8,339 nucleotides of DNA from Chlamydiota bacterium (lineage in GTDB: Bacteria; Chlamydiota; Chlamydiia; Chlamydiales; Rhabdochlamydiaceae). The notes under the pieces are model-generated. The model was not told the DNA's origin. It was given only the letters and a program-made list of their open reading frames with translations, and ran no database searches. Location: contig JABEVM010000063.1 of the NCBI GenBank assembly GCA_013041585.1, positions 1-8,339 on the forward strand. Reading direction: 5' to 3'. Numbering within the stretch: the stretch's first letter is position 1; the number at the start of each line of letters is the position of its first letter. A program made the translations under genes and the position numbers. This document shows, one piece after another, positions 6,704 to 8,339 of the stretch.

Positions 6704-8041
6704 CTCAGACGTTCTGGAGGATTTGATTGGAGTGACGGATATGTGATCATCTCCATCATCATCAGAGTCGCTATTCCAACCTGTTGTGACTGAACTTGAA
6801 TAACCTGAGCTGTACTTTTGCGTTCTCGTTTTGCTTTCTATGGAATTGGGAGGAAGAACGATCTCTATTCTTTTTCCTGAGGAGGGTTCTTGAGATGATA
6901 TCGTTATAGTTTGTTTAGGATCTTCTGTAGATTCATTGGTTATTTTTCCTTTAGTAATCGTATCGCCAATGATGGAAAGAACTATAGTGTCGCTAATCAG
7001 AGCATCTTTTTGTCCTTTTTCTTCTATAGAATCATTTTTCTTCGTCTGTAGGACGATCCGATGTTTTGCGAGTGAATCTGCAAGTGTTTGCGTTCTATCC
7101 AGGTAATGGAAGGATCTTGGTGCAAGAGTAGGATGTTTTTCTACATATCTTTGAATAGCTGATACGGATTGGGTGCTTTTCATAAACACGGGTGGAAGAG
7201 ACTTAATTTGTATGGCGTCAATGCTTTTTTTTGTTTTTGTATTTTCAATATGAATTCTTTTGATCCCAATCAGACTAAAAAAGTCTGGACATAGAAGAAA
7301 ATCTATTGCATCCCTGGTCGCGAAAGTTTCACAACTATTCCCTGTTCGTTGTCTACGAGAAGATGAAAAATAAACCGATGTAGTATTCATATCAAGGTTA
7401 CTATGGTAAAGATACCATACTATTCCGCTTCCAAAGTCAATGTCTGCATTTGTTAATTCTTTTGCATCAGAGTGTATGATACGAGGATTGAATTCATGTG
7501 GCGCGGTGCCCAAAGACTCAAAAAGAACGATTTTTATGGAAGACCCTATCTTTTCAATTCCAACTGTAACGATATGCTTTGTTTCAGGATCAAAAGTTTC
7601 TTCCTCTTTCAACTCTTCATCGGATAAATTTTCGTAGTGGCAAACCGGAATAATATAGGCTGCTCGCAAATCGCCTTTTGATTTACTTACCCTTTCTAAT
7701 TCAACTTGAAGGGCTTCTTTTGTCTCACATACAAAAAGATTTTTAATGCCTTTCTTCTCTCGTAAATAAGTTACAATAACCGCTAGGCCGCTCATAGAAA
7801 CATTTGAGCTGTTTGTAGAATCAAAAAGAGGAGGAATTTGTGTGCGATTAGGAAGTTTATTATAAGCTTCCATGATCTCTTTTATAAAAGTTTCATGAAC
7901 TTGCAATGCTTCATCTTTTGTATAGGAGGAAAGGTCTAATTTATAACGTGACTTAGGAATAGTTGCTTTGACTTGTTCATACCAAGTGGCTTCCTTCGCA
8001 GAAGTGGGCATTGGAAAAAGAGAGTGTTTAACGGATAACAT
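6491..8041 (-). CDS. YopJ-like (C55) candidate effector, serine/threonine acetyltransferase or cysteine protease fold
   Basis: This 516-residue protein lacks a signal peptide and membrane helices. Residues about 40-250 look like a YopJ-family domain. H156 heads a strand (KHIVTVGIE), E175 lies in IVLFESLG, and C237 lies in RRQRTGNSCETF with Q231 six residues before it. The 19-residue His-Glu step and 6-residue Gln-Cys step equal those I recall for Yersinia YopJ (H109, E128, C172). The Glu-Cys distance is longer, 62 against 44, owing to an insertion. YopJ proteins acetylate Ser/Thr of host kinases after type III delivery. A deubiquitinase or desumoylase of related fold (C48) is the main alternative. 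Residues 260-440 are a low-complexity linker with Ser/Thr and an acidic tract (SDSDDDGDD, 424-432). Residues 447-516 form a basic helical module that is repeated in the next gene. The start is backed by AAGG (complement of 8049-8052), 7 nt away. Family assignment is probable; the activity is inferred. Confidence 0.75.
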   Translation of the reverse strand: MLSVKHSLFPMPTSAKEATWYEQVKATIPKSRYKLDLSSYTKDEALQVHETFIKEIMEAYNKLPNRTQIPPLFDSTNSSNVSMSGLAVIVTYLREKKGIKNLFVCETKEALQVELERVSKSKGDLRAAYIIPVCHYENLSDEELKEEETFDPETKHIVTVGIEKIGSSIKIVLFESLGTAPHEFNPRIIHSDAKELTNADIDFGSGIVWYLYHSNLDMNTTSVYFSSSRRQRTGNSCETFATRDAIDFLLCPDFFSLIGIKRIHIENTKTKKSIDAIQIKSLPPVFMKSTQSVSAIQRYVEKHPTLAPRSFHYLDRTQTLADSLAKHRIVLQTKKNDSIEEKGQKDALISDTIVLSIIGDTITKGKITNESTEDPKQTITISSQEPSSGKRIEIVLPPNSIESKTRTQKYSSGYSSSVTTGWNSDSDDDGDDHISVTPIKSSRTSEINDYLFRRSRKYKLMLLETCQILPPGQIREIIAKSLIQAPAKVDQEIRTLNDLRYEQEKKFAELKIKSRL

Positions 8042-8093
8042 ATTTATACCTTATTAAAATATTATTCAAAAGTATCGATATTTTTTATTTACA
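8042..8093 (-). promoter_or_regulatory. Short AT-rich spacer between the two effector-family genes
   Basis: These 52 bases contain the ribosome binding site of the YopJ-like gene (TAAGG, complement of 8049-8053) and no hairpin with a T-run. No well-spaced promoter is evident. The two genes are therefore probably co-transcribed, though the strong A/T content would also tolerate an internal promoter. Confidence 0.5.
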
Positions 8094-8291
8094 TTATAAA
8101 CGAGATTTTATTTTCTTTGCTTGTTCCTGTTCCAAATCGTTTAAGGTTCTAATTCCTTGATCCACTTTTGCTGGGGCTTGGATAAGAGATTTTGCAATGA
8201 TTTCATTGATACGCTCTGGAGGTAGCGTCTTACAGGTTTCCACTAGCATAAGCTTGTATTTACGAGATCTTCTAAAAATATAGTCATTGAT
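8094..8291 (-). repeat. C-terminal effector module, copy 2
   Basis: This is the second copy of the module at 6491-6703. Similarity starts exactly at the stop codon and extends upstream to the INDY codons. The central 50-bp block at 8156-8205 is identical in both copies, while the sequences on either side of it differ by scattered substitutions and a small deletion near the 3' end. Confidence 0.9.
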
Positions 8292-8339
8292 CGAAGGGGG
8301 TTTCATGTCGGTTTTTTTATTAGGAGTTGTTTCTTCTGA
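8094..8339 (-). CDS. Partial paralogous effector-family protein (3' end only)
   Basis: The frame is open from the right edge of the window to the TAA at 8094-8096, so the true start lies beyond 8339. The ATG at 8306 is probably internal, because open codons (SEETTPNKKTD) precede it and I see no ribosome binding site there. The visible 81 residues hold a short Thr/Lys/Pro-rich linker and then the C-terminal module that ends the YopJ-like protein downstream: INDYIFRRSRKYKLML, LPP, EIIAKSLIQAPAKVDQ and IRTLNDL. The end is shorter by a few residues in the final Gln/Lys-rich helix. The module is basic and predicted helical. By analogy the missing N-terminal part should be an effector domain, possibly another YopJ-like one, but that cannot be seen here. 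A free-standing small protein starting at 8306 is the alternative. Confidence 0.75.
   Translation of the reverse strand, partial: SEETTPNKKTDMKPPSINDYIFRRSRKYKLMLVETCKTLPPERINEIIAKSLIQAPAKVDQGIRTLNDLEQEQAKKIKSRL

Noticed and set aside
6720..6780. CATCAT-rich tract in the effector gene as a microsatellite
   Set aside because: It is short, interrupted, and explained by the Asp/Ser codons of the acidic linker.
6491..8339. The effector locus as a transposon or insertion sequence
   Set aside because: The repeated DNA is in the same orientation, coincides with coding modules, and has no transposase, terminal inverted repeats or target-site duplication.

Overview
The window reads as a compact stretch of a Gram-negative, host-associated bacterial chromosome. 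It holds seven complete protein genes and the 3' part of an eighth. I saw no tRNA, rRNA, CRISPR array, transposase or clear intrinsic terminator. Exported proteins with signal peptides, a Sel1-repeat protein and a YopJ-like candidate effector point to an intracellular or symbiotic lifestyle. A chlamydia-like bacterium (Parachlamydia/Waddlia type) is my favoured guess. Legionella-like or other host-restricted bacteria are not excluded, because no phylogenetic marker is present.

Layout from left to right. Positions 1-176 are an AT-rich leader with a small inverted repeat and phased A-tracts. 177-701 (+) encodes an exported DUF2147 protein. 4359-710 (-) is a two-gene operon: a magnesium-type P-type ATPase (mgtA-like), then a secreted choloylglycine-hydrolase-family Ntn hydrolase. 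Their stop and start codons overlap as TAATG. A short divergent intergenic region (4360-4446) separates this operon from a small exported protein of unknown function (4450-4959, +). That gene converges, with a 4-bp overlap, on a GT-A/GT8-like glycosyltransferase (5738-4956, -). A second divergent region (5739-5875) contains a hairpin and leads to a five-repeat Sel1-like protein (5876-6496, +). The Sel1 gene converges, with a 6-bp overlap, on the effector locus (6491-8339, -).

The effector locus is the most interesting part. The 516-residue protein at 8041-6491 carries what looks like a complete YopJ/C55 catalytic set (H156, E175, Q231, C237). The His-Glu spacing (19) and Gln-Cys spacing (6) equal those I recall for Yersinia YopJ. 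Behind the catalytic core are a long linker, a Ser/Asp-rich tract and a roughly 70-residue basic C-terminal module. The same module ends the next gene upstream, which runs off the right edge. The two copies are about 85% identical in protein over 53 residues and share a 50-bp perfect DNA match, so this is a tandem family with recent duplication or gene conversion in the tail. The repeated DNA begins at the effector stop codon, and the last codon and stop of the Sel1 gene lie inside it.

Functional grouping (inference): the left half serves the envelope and periplasm (ion import, secreted amidase, small exported proteins). The right half looks host-directed (Sel1 scaffold, YopJ-like effector and its paralogue).
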